NCBI GenBank assembly: GCA_965216905.1
Contig: OZ244213.1
Span: 1,054,001-1,118,000 of the forward strand
Direction: 5' to 3'
DNA: 64,000 nucleotides
Source of the DNA: G965216905 sp965216905
GTDB lineage: Bacteria > Actinomycetota > Acidimicrobiia > Spongiisociales > ZC4RG35
Positions 1 to 7,989 of the stretch are shown piece after piece. Every line of letters starts with the position of its first letter. Position 1 is the first letter of the stretch. Below the pieces are notes generated by a model. The model was not told where the DNA came from. It made no database searches and saw only the letters and a program-made list of their open reading frames with translations. A program made the translations under genes and the position numbers.

Positions 1-202
1 CACGAGAATGTGCGCCTCTGCGGAGCTGAGAAGTCGTCGTTCCCAGCTGACCTGCCGGACGGCAATCTTCCGTGCGCGCCAGGGCCGGTCGACTCGACCG
101 TTCGTTGGGGATGAAATGAAGCCGGGGAACCTTGACGCACTGACGAGCGCGGTGTCATTCGACGGTAGACTGGTGGGGGCAGCTCGCGCCAATGAGTCCA
201 CC

Positions 203-578
203 TCAGACCGACCGGACCTCTACGTTCCGCGCAGTGAGGGCGGCGAGGCGGCAAATGTCGTCCGGGGAGGAGGTCACGACGATCGATCCGAAGGTCGAGG
301 CAACGATCACGACGTGGGCGTCAACCACGTCGCTGCCTCCGGACCTGGGCAGCAGCGCTCCTACCGCGTGCGCCTCGCCCGATGCGAACGGCACCATCTC
401 ACACCGCGCAGGAACCAGCGTAGCTGCGCCTGTCGCTCGGAACGGCTGACCTGGGCGACGCCCGGTGCGGTGACCGACGGAGGAAGCCCATCTCCAGGTG
501 GACCCGATGGTCGGCCCAGATCCGCCTGTCGTTGCCATCCGCCGCCACCAGAAAACCGGCGTCGCACAGAATCTTCAC
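203..578 (-). pseudogene. vapC: VapC-type PIN-domain toxin, broken by two frameshifts
   Basis: A PIN ribonuclease toxin can be followed across three reading frames. It opens with GTG and ILCDAGFLVAADGNDR (first PIN acidic residue). It moves to a second frame near 500 (PPSVTAPGVAQVSRSERQAQ) and to a third near 405 (CEMVPFASGEAHAVGALL, then SGGSDVVDAHVVIVAS, the usual second acidic cluster). Two single-base indels explain this. The GTG start overlaps the antitoxin stop by four bases (GTGA), as in an intact vapBC operon. Either the toxin is dead or the assembly has two errors here. PIN toxins of this type cleave RNA; the family call rests on the motifs. Confidence 0.6.
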
Positions 579-817
579 CCGACGTTGCGCACACGTCGCC
601 GGGCGGATTCGAGTTCGGCATCGGTGAGCGAACCATGCTCGGCCTCCCACTCGGCGACCGCGGCCAATCCATCACAAACCCGTAGCGCCCGACGTGCCGC
701 CTCCGTCATCCATGTGGAAACGCTCACGCCTTCGGCTGCGGCAGCGGACACCACGCTCTCGTGGACAGTCGAATCGATCGTGATGACGAGCTTCGATGAC
801 GGCTTCTCTCTGGGCAC
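575..817 (-). CDS. vapB: VapB-like antitoxin
   Basis: Eighty-residue protein. Residues 9-30 (KLVITIDSTVHESVVSAAAA) look like the beta strand and first helix of a ribbon-helix-helix DNA-binding fold. The acidic, helical C-terminus (LTDAELESARRRV) is typical of the toxin-binding part of small antitoxins. It starts at GTG 817 and is translationally coupled to the frameshifted PIN toxin. A TAGCAT box lies seven bases before the start, suggesting a leaderless transcript. With its partner broken it may be an orphan antitoxin. The exact family is inferred from context. Confidence 0.6.
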   Translation of the reverse strand: MPREKPSSKLVITIDSTVHESVVSAAAAEGVSVSTWMTEAARRALRVCDGLAAVAEWEAEHGSLTDAELESARRRVRNVG

Positions 818-913
818 GACCCGAATGCTACGACCGGCGGCGTTGGCCTCTTCCGGAATTCGGCGAGTCGGGTTCCGAGCAACCGGCCGGCCATGAAACC
901 TGCGCTCTTTCGG

Positions 914-2017
914 TCAACGACCGGTGAGGCGACGACGCTGTTCGGCGAGGTAGGCCCGATGGAATCCGGGCCGGTCGGCGGCTTCGAACACGTCGACGGC
1001 GATCTGGGGCTCGTCGACGGCGATGGCGGCTTCGGCCATGTCGACGATCGGTATCCAGTGGTCGGAGCCGATGCGGGCGGCGATCTCGGGGAACGAGCCG
1101 ATCTTCTTCGATGCGATGGCGAGCCAGGCCGGCTGGCAGCGGGCTTCGTCGGCGTGCCACCGGAGATGGAAGGATCGGAGTTCGTCCTCGAGTTCGGACA
1201 GGATCTCGTGGACCATCGCCACCTCGTGGACCTCTACCGCGGCGTACGGAAGTGTCTGGCGTCGGAAGCCGAGACCGTAGTTCTCCCACACCACCAGCCC
1301 ACACAGGTCCCGCCAGTACACCTCCGGTTCGATGTCGGTTTCACGCCACGGAAGGCCGAGGTAGGTCTCCCACACCCGTTCTCTGAGATCCCCGATCACC
1401 CCGTAGGAGTCGTCGGAACGTTCGATCAGCTCGACCAGCGCCGTGTGCATCGCCCGGTACAGCGCCAACCGCTCGGCCACGGTCAGGCGGGCACGGTCGA
1501 GACGTTCGAGGCGTGCTTCGAGGCTGCGGGCCTTGTCGAAGGTCCGGCCGGCGGTGACACCACCTTTCAGTTCGACCGAGCCACGAAACCGCTCGTACGG
1601 ATCCCACGGGGACGACGGGAACGACGACCACCATCCGACGAGCGCCTGCCGGCGCAGGATCCGGCGCGGCGTGTCGACCATCGCCGGGGACTGGGCGCGG
1701 CCCTCGATGTGGGTGCCCCCCACCTTGCGGCGGGCCTTGGCGACGAGGATCCGGTCTGCCCGGTCCTCATCGGCGACCAGATCGGCCGGTCGCAGGCCGG
1801 CGGTGTCGAGCCGGCGACGCAGGTCGAACAGGTGCGACCACTTGGCCTCGCCCGCCTCGGATACGTGGATGTCGTGGATCTCGTCGACGAAGGTCGCTTC
1901 CAGCGAGTCGAGGTCGCCGTCGTGGTCCTCGACTGCCACCAGACACATCCACCGGTCCCAGTGCACCCAGCCGTCCCGCCACGGCTCCGGACCGAAGATC
2001 GGAGGCCGGCGGGTCAC
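914..2017 (-). CDS. unrecognised 367-residue protein, coupled to the gene upstream
   Basis: I do not recognise this protein. It starts at GTG 2017, which overlaps the TGA of the upstream gene (GTGA). Longer in-frame extensions run into that gene and are not needed. The sequence is soluble, rich in Trp, Arg and acidic residues, with motifs such as WRDGWVHWDRW near the N-terminus, DPYERFRGSVEL in the middle and LPYAAVEVHEVAMVHEIL towards the end. There is no signal peptide or membrane segment. Overlap and orientation say it is co-translated with its neighbour, so the two probably act together. Confidence 0.7.
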   Translation of the reverse strand: MTRRPPIFGPEPWRDGWVHWDRWMCLVAVEDHDGDLDSLEATFVDEIHDIHVSEAGEAKWSHLFDLRRRLDTAGLRPADLVADEDRADRILVAKARRKVGGTHIEGRAQSPAMVDTPRRILRRQALVGWWSSFPSSPWDPYERFRGSVELKGGVTAGRTFDKARSLEARLERLDRARLTVAERLALYRAMHTALVELIERSDDSYGVIGDLRERVWETYLGLPWRETDIEPEVYWRDLCGLVVWENYGLGFRRQTLPYAAVEVHEVAMVHEILSELEDELRSFHLRWHADEARCQPAWLAIASKKIGSFPEIAARIGSDHWIPIVDMAEAAIAVDEPQIAVDVFEAADRPGFHRAYLAEQRRRLTGR

Positions 2018-3336
2018 CAGGGACTCGACCGGGGTCCGGTTGCGTCGGCTCGGATCTGGTCGAGCAACGTGGCCTGACCGAATCCGGTGAGGACGATCTC
2101 CCGGTTGCGCCAATCGCCCAGCTCCTCGATGCCTCCGAAGACCGCCAACGGGCGACGGGTGTGGTACCAGGCGGACATCACCATCCCCCGGTCGGGCGGC
2201 TCGCCGTCCGCCTGCCAGCCCGCCTCGGCGACCAGCTCGGCGACCCGGTCGAAGATGTCCTGTTCGCGTCGGGCCCCGTCGAGCCAGATGAGCGTCGCCG
2301 CCTCGGCCACCGTCCGCGACCACGCTCCGTCGCTGAGGCCGGCCGAGACGGCCCGCCATCCACGTTCGACATCGGTCAGCCAGCTACGGCCCCGCTCGGT
2401 GAGATACAGCTCGGCTCGACGTTTGCGCACGGCGCCGAGGCGGCGGGCCAGGTGGTGAAGCTCGAATATCTCGACTGCCTCGCTCTCGCTGTTGGGTGGC
2501 CGGTCGGTCCACGCCAGCCCCCATTCGAACCGCTCGTACGCCTCCCGCACCAGGCTCGGGGGGAGATACCCGGCCTGGGTGAGCCGGATCGAGCCGTCCA
2601 CTCGCTGGAGGAACCAAGTGAGCGGCGCCAGCCGCTCGGCCACGTCGTCGGGGACCGGGATCGGATTGAGCAGCCGGTTGGCGTGAGCAGATCGGAGCGA
2701 CCCGAGGCGAGGGCTTCGGCGCCGGCCACGATCGACCCAATCTCCCAACCGCTCGGTGATCACTGCGTCGCGAAGTCGCTGGCCGGGCAGGTCCTGGTGG
2801 GGGCTGTCCAGCGTCCGTGCAGTGATCGTCCTCGCCACCGACCTCCACCCGGACGCACCGGGACGCAGCTCACCCGAGACCAGCCCCGCCTCCAGTGCCC
2901 GTTCGACGGCGGAGCGGGCCGACGCCTCCTCCCATCCCATCACGTCGCCCCAGGCGAAGTCCTCCAGGTCGGGGGCGTCGATCCCCGATCTCTCCCACGC
3001 CCTGCGGAAGGCGGCGAGACCCTCTCGATCAGAGCGTGCGTATGCGTCGAGGATCTCGGCGGTCTCCGACGAGGCGAACACCGCCGCATAGGAATCGAAG
3101 CCGAGCCTGGTGAACAGCTCCCGACCCGCGTCCGCCACTTCGACGTGCGCTTCGGGTGCGGCCATCCACTTCACCGGCAGGCTGTACCAGACGAACTGCT
3201 GTACCGAAGCCAGGTCGATCATCCCGATCCCCTCACCGGCGGTCAGCCACTCGAAGATCGCCCGTGCATCCCGTCCACGTCGCTCGTCGGTGGCGGCCAT
3301 CTCGGCGAGGACGCGTTCCACCTCTCGATCGGTCAT
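2014..3336 (-). CDS. unrecognised 440-residue protein with winged-helix-like stretches
   Basis: First gene of a two-gene operon, starting at ATG 3336 (GTG 3345 is possible). No signal peptide or membrane helix. The middle contains LTWFLQRVDGSIRLTQAGYLPPSLV. This resembles a segment seen in some actinobacterial plasmid-type proteins of the pRiA4b ORF-3/IS1096 passenger group, but the match is from memory and weak. A later stretch (RKRRAELYLTERGRSWL) reads like a winged-helix wing. Function is unknown. The four-base overlap with the next gene suggests a fixed stoichiometry. Confidence 0.65.
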   Translation of the reverse strand: MTDREVERVLAEMAATDERRGRDARAIFEWLTAGEGIGMIDLASVQQFVWYSLPVKWMAAPEAHVEVADAGRELFTRLGFDSYAAVFASSETAEILDAYARSDREGLAAFRRAWERSGIDAPDLEDFAWGDVMGWEEASARSAVERALEAGLVSGELRPGASGWRSVARTITARTLDSPHQDLPGQRLRDAVITERLGDWVDRGRRRSPRLGSLRSAHANRLLNPIPVPDDVAERLAPLTWFLQRVDGSIRLTQAGYLPPSLVREAYERFEWGLAWTDRPPNSESEAVEIFELHHLARRLGAVRKRRAELYLTERGRSWLTDVERGWRAVSAGLSDGAWSRTVAEAATLIWLDGARREQDIFDRVAELVAEAGWQADGEPPDRGMVMSAWYHTRRPLAVFGGIEELGDWRNREIVLTGFGQATLLDQIRADATGPRSSPW

Positions 3337-3438
3337 GGGACGCACGGTAAGCCACCGGGCGGCTCGAATTCCTCTGAGGGACGAAGGAGTCGTGCGACCG
3401 TTCGGCCTCCGCCGGGTGAGGCGGCGGCAACAAGACTT

Positions 3439-4776
3439 TCAGTCGTCGGCGCCCAAGACCTTCTGGTCGATGTCCTCAGTGGGGTAGAAACGGTACTGCC
3501 GCCCAACCGCCCGGCGCTCCAGGAACCCCATCGCCTCGAGGTCGAGGAGATCGGCTCGGGCCGTCTGGTACACGACCGCATGGCTGGCTCGATGGGTTTC
3601 GAACGTGTACACCGCGTCGGGATGGCGTAGGGCATGCGACAACAGCGCCAGCTGACGGTGATTCAGGTTGGGGACGTCGCGCAGCGCCCGTTCGATACGG
3701 CGAACCTCGCCGGCCTTGGTGGACAGATACTCCATCAGCTCGTCGATCGCCCGGCAGATGGTCGTGAGCTGGTGGAGGAGGAAGTAGGTGAAGTCGGCGT
3801 CGTCGGTTTCGGTGTGGAGGAAGGACCGTCCGTACTGGACGGGAGCCCGATGGAGCAGGCGCGAGATCGACAGGAACTCGGCGAGCCAATAGCCCTGGCG
3901 CAGCATCGATCGGTAGAACAGGGCCCGGGCCGTCCGACCGTTTCCGTCTGCGAACGGATGCAGGTACGCAAGGTAGAAGTGGATGGCGACCGCCCTGACG
4001 ACAGGATGCACGAAGGGCTCACCGTCGACGGCGTTGGCGAACTCGAGCAGGCCCTCCAACAGTTCGGGTATTTCGCCGGCAGGCGGCGGCTGGTGGAACA
4101 CGACGAGTGGATCTGTCGGGTGCCCGACATCGACACGCTTCTCATCGACGGTCTGGAACCTCCCGGCGTCACCCGGGTCATCGAGCGTGTTCTCGGTGAC
4201 CATGCGATGGATCTCGAGGACCAGGTCGACAGTCAGGGGTGCTTGCTGGTCCTTGCGAATGAGCTGCATAGTCCGGTAGTTGTTGACCACCATCTGTTCC
4301 GCCACCGTCCGGGGCGCTCGCCCAGACCGAAGGAGATGCTTGGCGTCGCGCCGAGTGGTGGCAGCTCCCTCCAACAGGCTGGACGCAATCGCCTCTTCCA
4401 TCAGGCTGGAAACCAGGTAGCGGGTTCGAGTCGCCTCATTGGTGATCGCTTCGGGCACGTCGATCCGGCCCGACGCAAAGCGATCGATGCGGTGCAGCAT
4501 GTCGAGCGCCTCGTCGGTGAGCACGTATGTGAAGGGCTGCCCATCGGTGTCCTCGAAGGGCAACTCTCTGCGGCCGGAGCTTCGAGCGATACGGAGCCCC
4601 AGCCACCATTCCTCAGATGTGAGGTCGCCAGGCGCCCGGCGCCGACGCAGGTCGTCCCAGTGCAGGTACCTGCCGTCCGCGGTCGGCCCCGTCATGTGTC
4701 GGAGAGCGGCAGCCAGCCGCTCCGGAGGGAGATCGAGGACGGTCAACTCGTTGGGTGGCCGGTCAGGAAGCTCCAT
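3439..4776 (-). CDS. Fic-domain protein (class II, probable AMP-transferase)
   Basis: 445 residues. The Fic active-site motif is complete: HPFADGNGRTAR near residue 275, with the catalytic His and the GNGR loop. An N-terminal inhibitory helix carries SSLLEGA near residue 155, matching the S/TxxxE(G/N) motif of self-inhibited class II Fic proteins. The C-terminal 100 residues form a likely winged helix (YTFETHRASHAVVYQTARADLLDLE). Family knowledge: such proteins transfer AMP from ATP to hydroxyl side chains of target proteins. It is monocistronic with a small inverted repeat upstream. All key residues are present, so the enzyme should be active but auto-inhibited. Confidence 0.9.
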   Translation of the reverse strand: MELPDRPPNELTVLDLPPERLAAALRHMTGPTADGRYLHWDDLRRRRAPGDLTSEEWWLGLRIARSSGRRELPFEDTDGQPFTYVLTDEALDMLHRIDRFASGRIDVPEAITNEATRTRYLVSSLMEEAIASSLLEGAATTRRDAKHLLRSGRAPRTVAEQMVVNNYRTMQLIRKDQQAPLTVDLVLEIHRMVTENTLDDPGDAGRFQTVDEKRVDVGHPTDPLVVFHQPPPAGEIPELLEGLLEFANAVDGEPFVHPVVRAVAIHFYLAYLHPFADGNGRTARALFYRSMLRQGYWLAEFLSISRLLHRAPVQYGRSFLHTETDDADFTYFLLHQLTTICRAIDELMEYLSTKAGEVRRIERALRDVPNLNHRQLALLSHALRHPDAVYTFETHRASHAVVYQTARADLLDLEAMGFLERRAVGRQYRFYPTEDIDQKVLGADD

Positions 4777-4811
4777 ACCTGTCGCTTGTCTCGCGAACTA
4801 CAGAGAGTCTA

Positions 4812-4824
4812 GTAGTCCAACTAC
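4812..4824. promoter_or_regulatory. 13-bp inverted repeat upstream of the Fic gene
   Basis: GTAGTCCAACTAC is a perfect 5-bp inverted repeat with a 3-bp spacer, 36 bases upstream of the Fic start codon in AT-richer DNA. Position and symmetry suit an operator bound by the Fic protein's own C-terminal winged helix or another regulator. This is inference only. Confidence 0.35.
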
Positions 4825-4975
4825 CAATTTGACTTGGATTAGTAGATATTCGCCTCTTCCCTCGGCCAGGGTTCTCTGCCGCCTATCGAGATGAGCGAGG
4901 CGAATCCGTCATGCCCCGTCCGTAGCTTCTCGTCCCAGGAGCCGACAACGCCGGAGCGGTAGTGTGGAACGCACG

Positions 4976-5515
4976 ATGGCCACGATCGAACTCAGCGACG
5001 GCGCCCGCGTCCCGATGTCGTGGGACGAGTACCAGGCGCTGGACGACGACGTCAGGGGCGAGTACGTGGACGGCGAGCTGGTCGTGAGCCCCTCACCCAC
5101 CCAGCGGCACCAGCTCCTCGTGATGAACCTGGTCGCGGCCATTCGCCCCAGATTGCCACCGGGGGTCACCGTCAACGCCGGCTGGGGTTGGAAGGCGGGA
5201 TCGGACGAGTTCATCCCCGACGTGATGGTGTACGACTCCACCGCCGAGCAGGCGCGTCTCACGTCCACCCCGCATCTGGCGGTCGAGATCCTCTCGGGCG
5301 ACCGCAGCGCCGACACGATCCGCAAGTTCCACAAGTATGCCCAGGCCGGGCTCGAGGGGTACTGGATCATCGACCCCGTGGGCCCTGTGCTCGTGGCGTA
5401 CCGTCTCGACGGCGACGCGTACCGCCAGACCCGACGTCTGGCGCCCGGCACTCGAGCCGACCTCGACGTGGGTCCGGTCACCGTGAGCCTCGACCCAGCC
5501 GACCTCCTCGCCTGA
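4976..5515 (+). CDS. Uma2-family endonuclease (DUF820)
   Basis: 179 residues from ATG 4976; an in-frame GTG at 4964 would add four residues. It shows the layout of the family: MSWDEYQAL at the N-terminus, then GEYVDGELVVSPSPTQRHQ, then FIPDVMVY and HLAVEILSGDRSADTIRKF. The last two supply the Asp and the E-x-x-S of a PD-(D/E)XK restriction-type core, followed by KYAQAGLEGYWIIDP. These genes are common in Actinobacteria and cyanobacteria, often near mobile DNA, and their role is not settled. It appears monocistronic. Confidence 0.85.
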   Translation: MATIELSDGARVPMSWDEYQALDDDVRGEYVDGELVVSPSPTQRHQLLVMNLVAAIRPRLPPGVTVNAGWGWKAGSDEFIPDVMVYDSTAEQARLTSTPHLAVEILSGDRSADTIRKFHKYAQAGLEGYWIIDPVGPVLVAYRLDGDAYRQTRRLAPGTRADLDVGPVTVSLDPADLLA

Positions 5516-5696
5516 CTCGGTCTCCTCGAGCGGGGTGAAAGGACCCGTCGAGGGTCACATCGTCGACCCCTTTGGGTTCGACCGGGCTGTCGTAGCCCGG
5601 AGCACCCTCCTTCACCCGAGCCAATCGTGCGCTGGCACCGCCCAGTGAGGACGGTCTCGGCGAGGTTCTCGAAGGTCGTTCACGACGGCACCGGGA

Positions 5697-5834
5697 CTAC
5701 TCCAGGTCTGTGCAGGTCGCCAACTGATCGAAATCGGAGTCGTTGGGGAGGATCGGTGCCGCTTCACGGATGCAGCCCGAAGCGATGAGACGATCCAGCG
5801 TCTTGCGGGTCGTGAGGCCGTGGCGCCGGATCAC
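5697..5834 (-). pseudogene. C-terminal fragment of a PIN-domain (VapC) toxin
   Basis: Forty-five codons ending in TAG match the last third of a PIN toxin: HGLTTRKTLDRLIASGCI, then APILPNDSDFDQLA. This closely parallels the C-terminus of the intact VapC at 12129-12515 (RRRGATVRKLIDCLIGAVAI...DDDFDILA). The N-terminal half with the first catalytic Asp is absent, because the next gene begins only ten bases upstream. No start codon or antitoxin is attached. It is a relic of a deleted toxin-antitoxin pair. Confidence 0.6.
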
Positions 5835-5844
5835 GATCCCAGGA

Positions 5845-6114
5845 TCATTCGTCGTCGAAAGTCAGATACGCCGTCGCTTTGGCGATCCCCGAGTACTCGT
5901 CGAGGAGGAACGTCACGTCCAGGAGGGTATGCGCCGGTAGTGCGTCGAGATCGTCCGCCAGTTCACGCAACAACGCCGGCACCGATTCGGTCTCACCGAA
6001 CACAACATGAATGCTGCATCTGTTCGACCGGATGTCCTGGAGCTGACGAGGCGTGAATCGTCGCTGCTCCGACGGAGGCACCACCTTCAGGCGGCGGTCA
6101 TCGCCTTCACTCAT
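5845..6114 (-). CDS. small immunity-like protein, paralogue of the preceding gene
   Basis: 89 residues. The C-terminal half (LADDLDALPAHTLLDVTF, then AYLTFDDE) lines up with the neighbour at 6107-6412 (MADQLDGLPPHMVVELCF, then VHLSFDDE). The two are tandem duplicates that have diverged. It starts at ATG 6114, overlapping the previous gene by eight bases, and is the last gene of the ESX-effector operon. Small acidic proteins downstream of a secreted toxin, often in tandem, are typical immunity genes. That role is inferred from position, not from a recognised family. Confidence 0.6.
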   Translation of the reverse strand: MSEGDDRRLKVVPPSEQRRFTPRQLQDIRSNRCSIHVVFGETESVPALLRELADDLDALPAHTLLDVTFLLDEYSGIAKATAYLTFDDE

Positions 6115-6412
6115 CGTCGCCGCCCGCCCCTTCGTTCATCGCCTCGTACTCGTCGTCAAAGCTCAGATGCACGGCTGCGTCGACCTCGTCAGCGTCCGAA
6201 TTGAAGCCAAAACACAGCTCCACCACCATGTGCGGCGGCAAGCCGTCGAGCTGATCGGCCATGACCCTCATGAGCTCGGTCGCAAGCCGAGTCGGACGCA
6301 TGATCGCGAACTGCCTGCACGTCGAGTTTCGAATGGCTTCGATCCCCTCGTCATCCATCGGTGGCGTGACCCAGCGTTGCTTCAGGTCGACAGGACGATC
6401 TCCATCACTCAC
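6107..6412 (-). CDS. small acidic immunity-like protein
   Basis: 101 residues, strongly acidic at the C-terminus, no signal peptide or membrane segment. It lies 12 bases downstream of the putative effector at 6425-7294 and is followed by its own paralogue. The shared core is DGLPPHMVVELCFGF...AVHLSFDDEYEAM. If the upstream gene encodes a secreted toxin, this is the best candidate for the cognate immunity protein, acting in the cytoplasm of the producer. I do not recognise a named family. Confidence 0.6.
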   Translation of the reverse strand: MSDGDRPVDLKQRWVTPPMDDEGIEAIRNSTCRQFAIMRPTRLATELMRVMADQLDGLPPHMVVELCFGFNSDADEVDAAVHLSFDDEYEAMNEGAGGDDE

Positions 6413-6424
6413 CGCGCACCTCCA

Positions 6425-7294
6425 TCACAGGACGACTGCACAGACCGGTATGTGCGGCCCGCATACGGGAGACAACGCTTTCGCCGCCCACCACACTATC
6501 CCCAACGCCCCCGCTACTCCGGCGGGGACGAGGACATGGGGTGGTGTGGTCGAGAAATCACTGCGCCGCTTCTGCCTGTTCTGCGCTCCTTTGAACTTCT
6601 CCTGAGCCTGCACCTTCTTCGAAGCCGCTCTAACCGTTCGCTCATCGTAATCCTCGCCCCGTTTCCGCTTGTCGAGCTCGTCGAGCTCACGCTGAGACAA
6701 CTGCGGCCCACGACCCTTGCTCACTCGGCGTCCGCCCTTCCGGCTGCCGCCCCCCAAGCCCTGGGGATCGTCACCGACGCTCGGGACGATCCGACGCTCT
6801 CGCATCACAACCGCGTTCGCGCGGGATGCTGCTGCGGCTGCGGAGAGTCCACGGGCGATCCGATCGGCCTCGATATCGATCCGGCGCACCACGCTTGCGG
6901 CATCGTCCTCGGCGGCAGCCATCATCGTCCTGCCTCGCCTCGTCTCGCTGCCGGGGTCGGCCATCTCCACAGCATTGATGCGGCTACCCGCCCGGTAATC
7001 GGCCTCCGCCTGTTCGAAGTCACGAATGGCCCGGGCGACGACCTCCTTCCACTCCGCCAACAGCTCCTGCCCTCGGGCCAGTGACAGCCCCACCTCGCCG
7101 AGACTCTCACAAATCAGTGCGAGATGACGATCGTGCGCATCCGCCGCTGCACCTGTCCACTCCAGGCCGCCGTTCGGGAGGTCGGCCATGGCTGCGGACA
7201 AGGCGCCACGCATAGTCGCCAGAGTCTCAACGACGACTTCAACCGCTTCAATCCGGACATCCAAGCTCTGGCGAGAGGCGGTGAGAGTCGTCAT
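6425..7294 (-). CDS. WXG-type ESX substrate with C-terminal extension (putative effector)
   Basis: 289 residues. The N-terminal 100 residues form two predicted helices separated by GLEWTGAAADAHDRHL, a W-x-G turn as in ESX/WXG100 substrates. A second helical stretch follows, then a basic linker (GGGSRKGGRRVSKGRGPQLS), a charged region ending QEKFKGAQNRQKRRS, and a C-terminal hydrophobic segment (VPAGVAGALGIVWWAAKAL). Long ESX proteins with variable C-termini are commonly secreted toxins. I cannot name the toxin activity. It overlaps the upstream ESX-like gene by four bases and is followed by two immunity-like paralogues, which supports an effector-immunity operon served by the ESX core at 24.4-29.7 kb. 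Confidence 0.65.
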   Translation of the reverse strand: MTTLTASRQSLDVRIEAVEVVVETLATMRGALSAAMADLPNGGLEWTGAAADAHDRHLALICESLGEVGLSLARGQELLAEWKEVVARAIRDFEQAEADYRAGSRINAVEMADPGSETRRGRTMMAAAEDDAASVVRRIDIEADRIARGLSAAAAASRANAVVMRERRIVPSVGDDPQGLGGGSRKGGRRVSKGRGPQLSQRELDELDKRKRGEDYDERTVRAASKKVQAQEKFKGAQNRQKRRSDFSTTPPHVLVPAGVAGALGIVWWAAKALSPVCGPHIPVCAVVL

Positions 7295-7572
7295 TCTGGG
7301 ACCACAGAACTCTCAACGTCGGCGTAGCGAGACACCGCATGCGAGACGGCTGTGGAGTGGGCTTCCAACACGTGGACACCGACCTCGAACACCGCTTCCC
7401 ACGCCACGAGCGCCTCGTGGATCGGCGCCGCCAACCGAGCTCCGCCTGCCGCGGTCGAAAGCCGTTCGACGCTCGCCACGCCAACACGACCTCGTTCCAG
7501 ACCGGCGGAAGCAACTCCGATCCGGGCGGATCGACCCATCACGCAGTGAAACGCTACTTCAATCTTTGACAT
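7291..7572 (-). CDS. small ESX-like partner protein
   Basis: 93 residues, Ala- and Val-rich, predicted to be a helical hairpin (SVERLSTAAGGARLAAPIHE...VHVLEAHSTAVSHAVSRYAD). Size, composition and position directly before a WXG-type protein fit the small partner that co-folds with an ESX effector. It overlaps the next gene at ATGA. The start at 7572 is supported by a TATCGT box exactly six bases upstream, consistent with a leaderless mRNA. There is no recognisable W-x-G in this protein. Confidence 0.55.
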   Translation of the reverse strand: MSKIEVAFHCVMGRSARIGVASAGLERGRVGVASVERLSTAAGGARLAAPIHEALVAWEAVFEVGVHVLEAHSTAVSHAVSRYADVESSVVPE

Positions 7573-7578
7573 GGTATT

Positions 7579-7584
7579 ACGATA
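7579..7584 (-). promoter_or_regulatory. -10 box of a leaderless promoter for the ESX-effector operon
   Basis: TATCGT followed by six bases (AATACC) and the ATG at 7572. This spacing puts the transcription start at or next to the start codon, and there is no Shine-Dalgarno sequence. The same layout precedes three toxin-antitoxin pairs in this window. No convincing -35 element is seen. Confidence 0.5.
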
Positions 7585-7989
7585 CTTTAGCCGCTCTTAC
7601 GCGAGACTGGATTCGGTTCCCAGCGCACGCAGTCAGGCCTCGAACAGCGCCGGGTCCATGTCGGCGTGGTCCGCGAGCAGACGATCGAACCCCCTCCGGG
7701 ACACGACATCGAGCGACCGGTATAGGTCCTGGGCCATGTCGCGACCACTGTGAGAACGCGGACGGCTTATCCGGTTCGATCGTTGACGGCCTCGACGGGG
7801 GCTGTGATCGACCCGGCATCGAGCCGCACCGCCAACAGCGACGATCCATCGAAGGCGCTACCCAGCTCCAGGACCGAATCGACAACCAGGCACAGCGCTG
7901 GATCAGTTCCGCCGGTCACGGTTCCCCTTTCCGTTGTGGGACGAGGAAGTCACCGCCGCGGCGAGTCGCGATCGGCGGTGCACCAGCCA
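7585..7989. other. 405-bp stretch without a recognisable gene
   Basis: Between the effector operon and module A. Only short open frames are present on the minus strand: one of about 45 codons containing LCLVVDSVLELGSAFDG and one of 34 codons reading MAQDLYRSLDVVSRRGFDRL. They look like decayed coding sequence, but I cannot assign a family. Nothing RNA-like or repetitive is seen. Confidence 0.4.

Noticed and set aside
1..202. Possible gene fragment at the left edge
   Set aside because: Open frames there have shadow composition, no start signals and no recognised motif.
893..2077. Long open frame on the plus strand opposite the 367-residue gene
   Set aside because: Composition is that of an antisense shadow in GC-rich DNA; the minus-strand genes are coupled by a GTGA overlap and read as real proteins.
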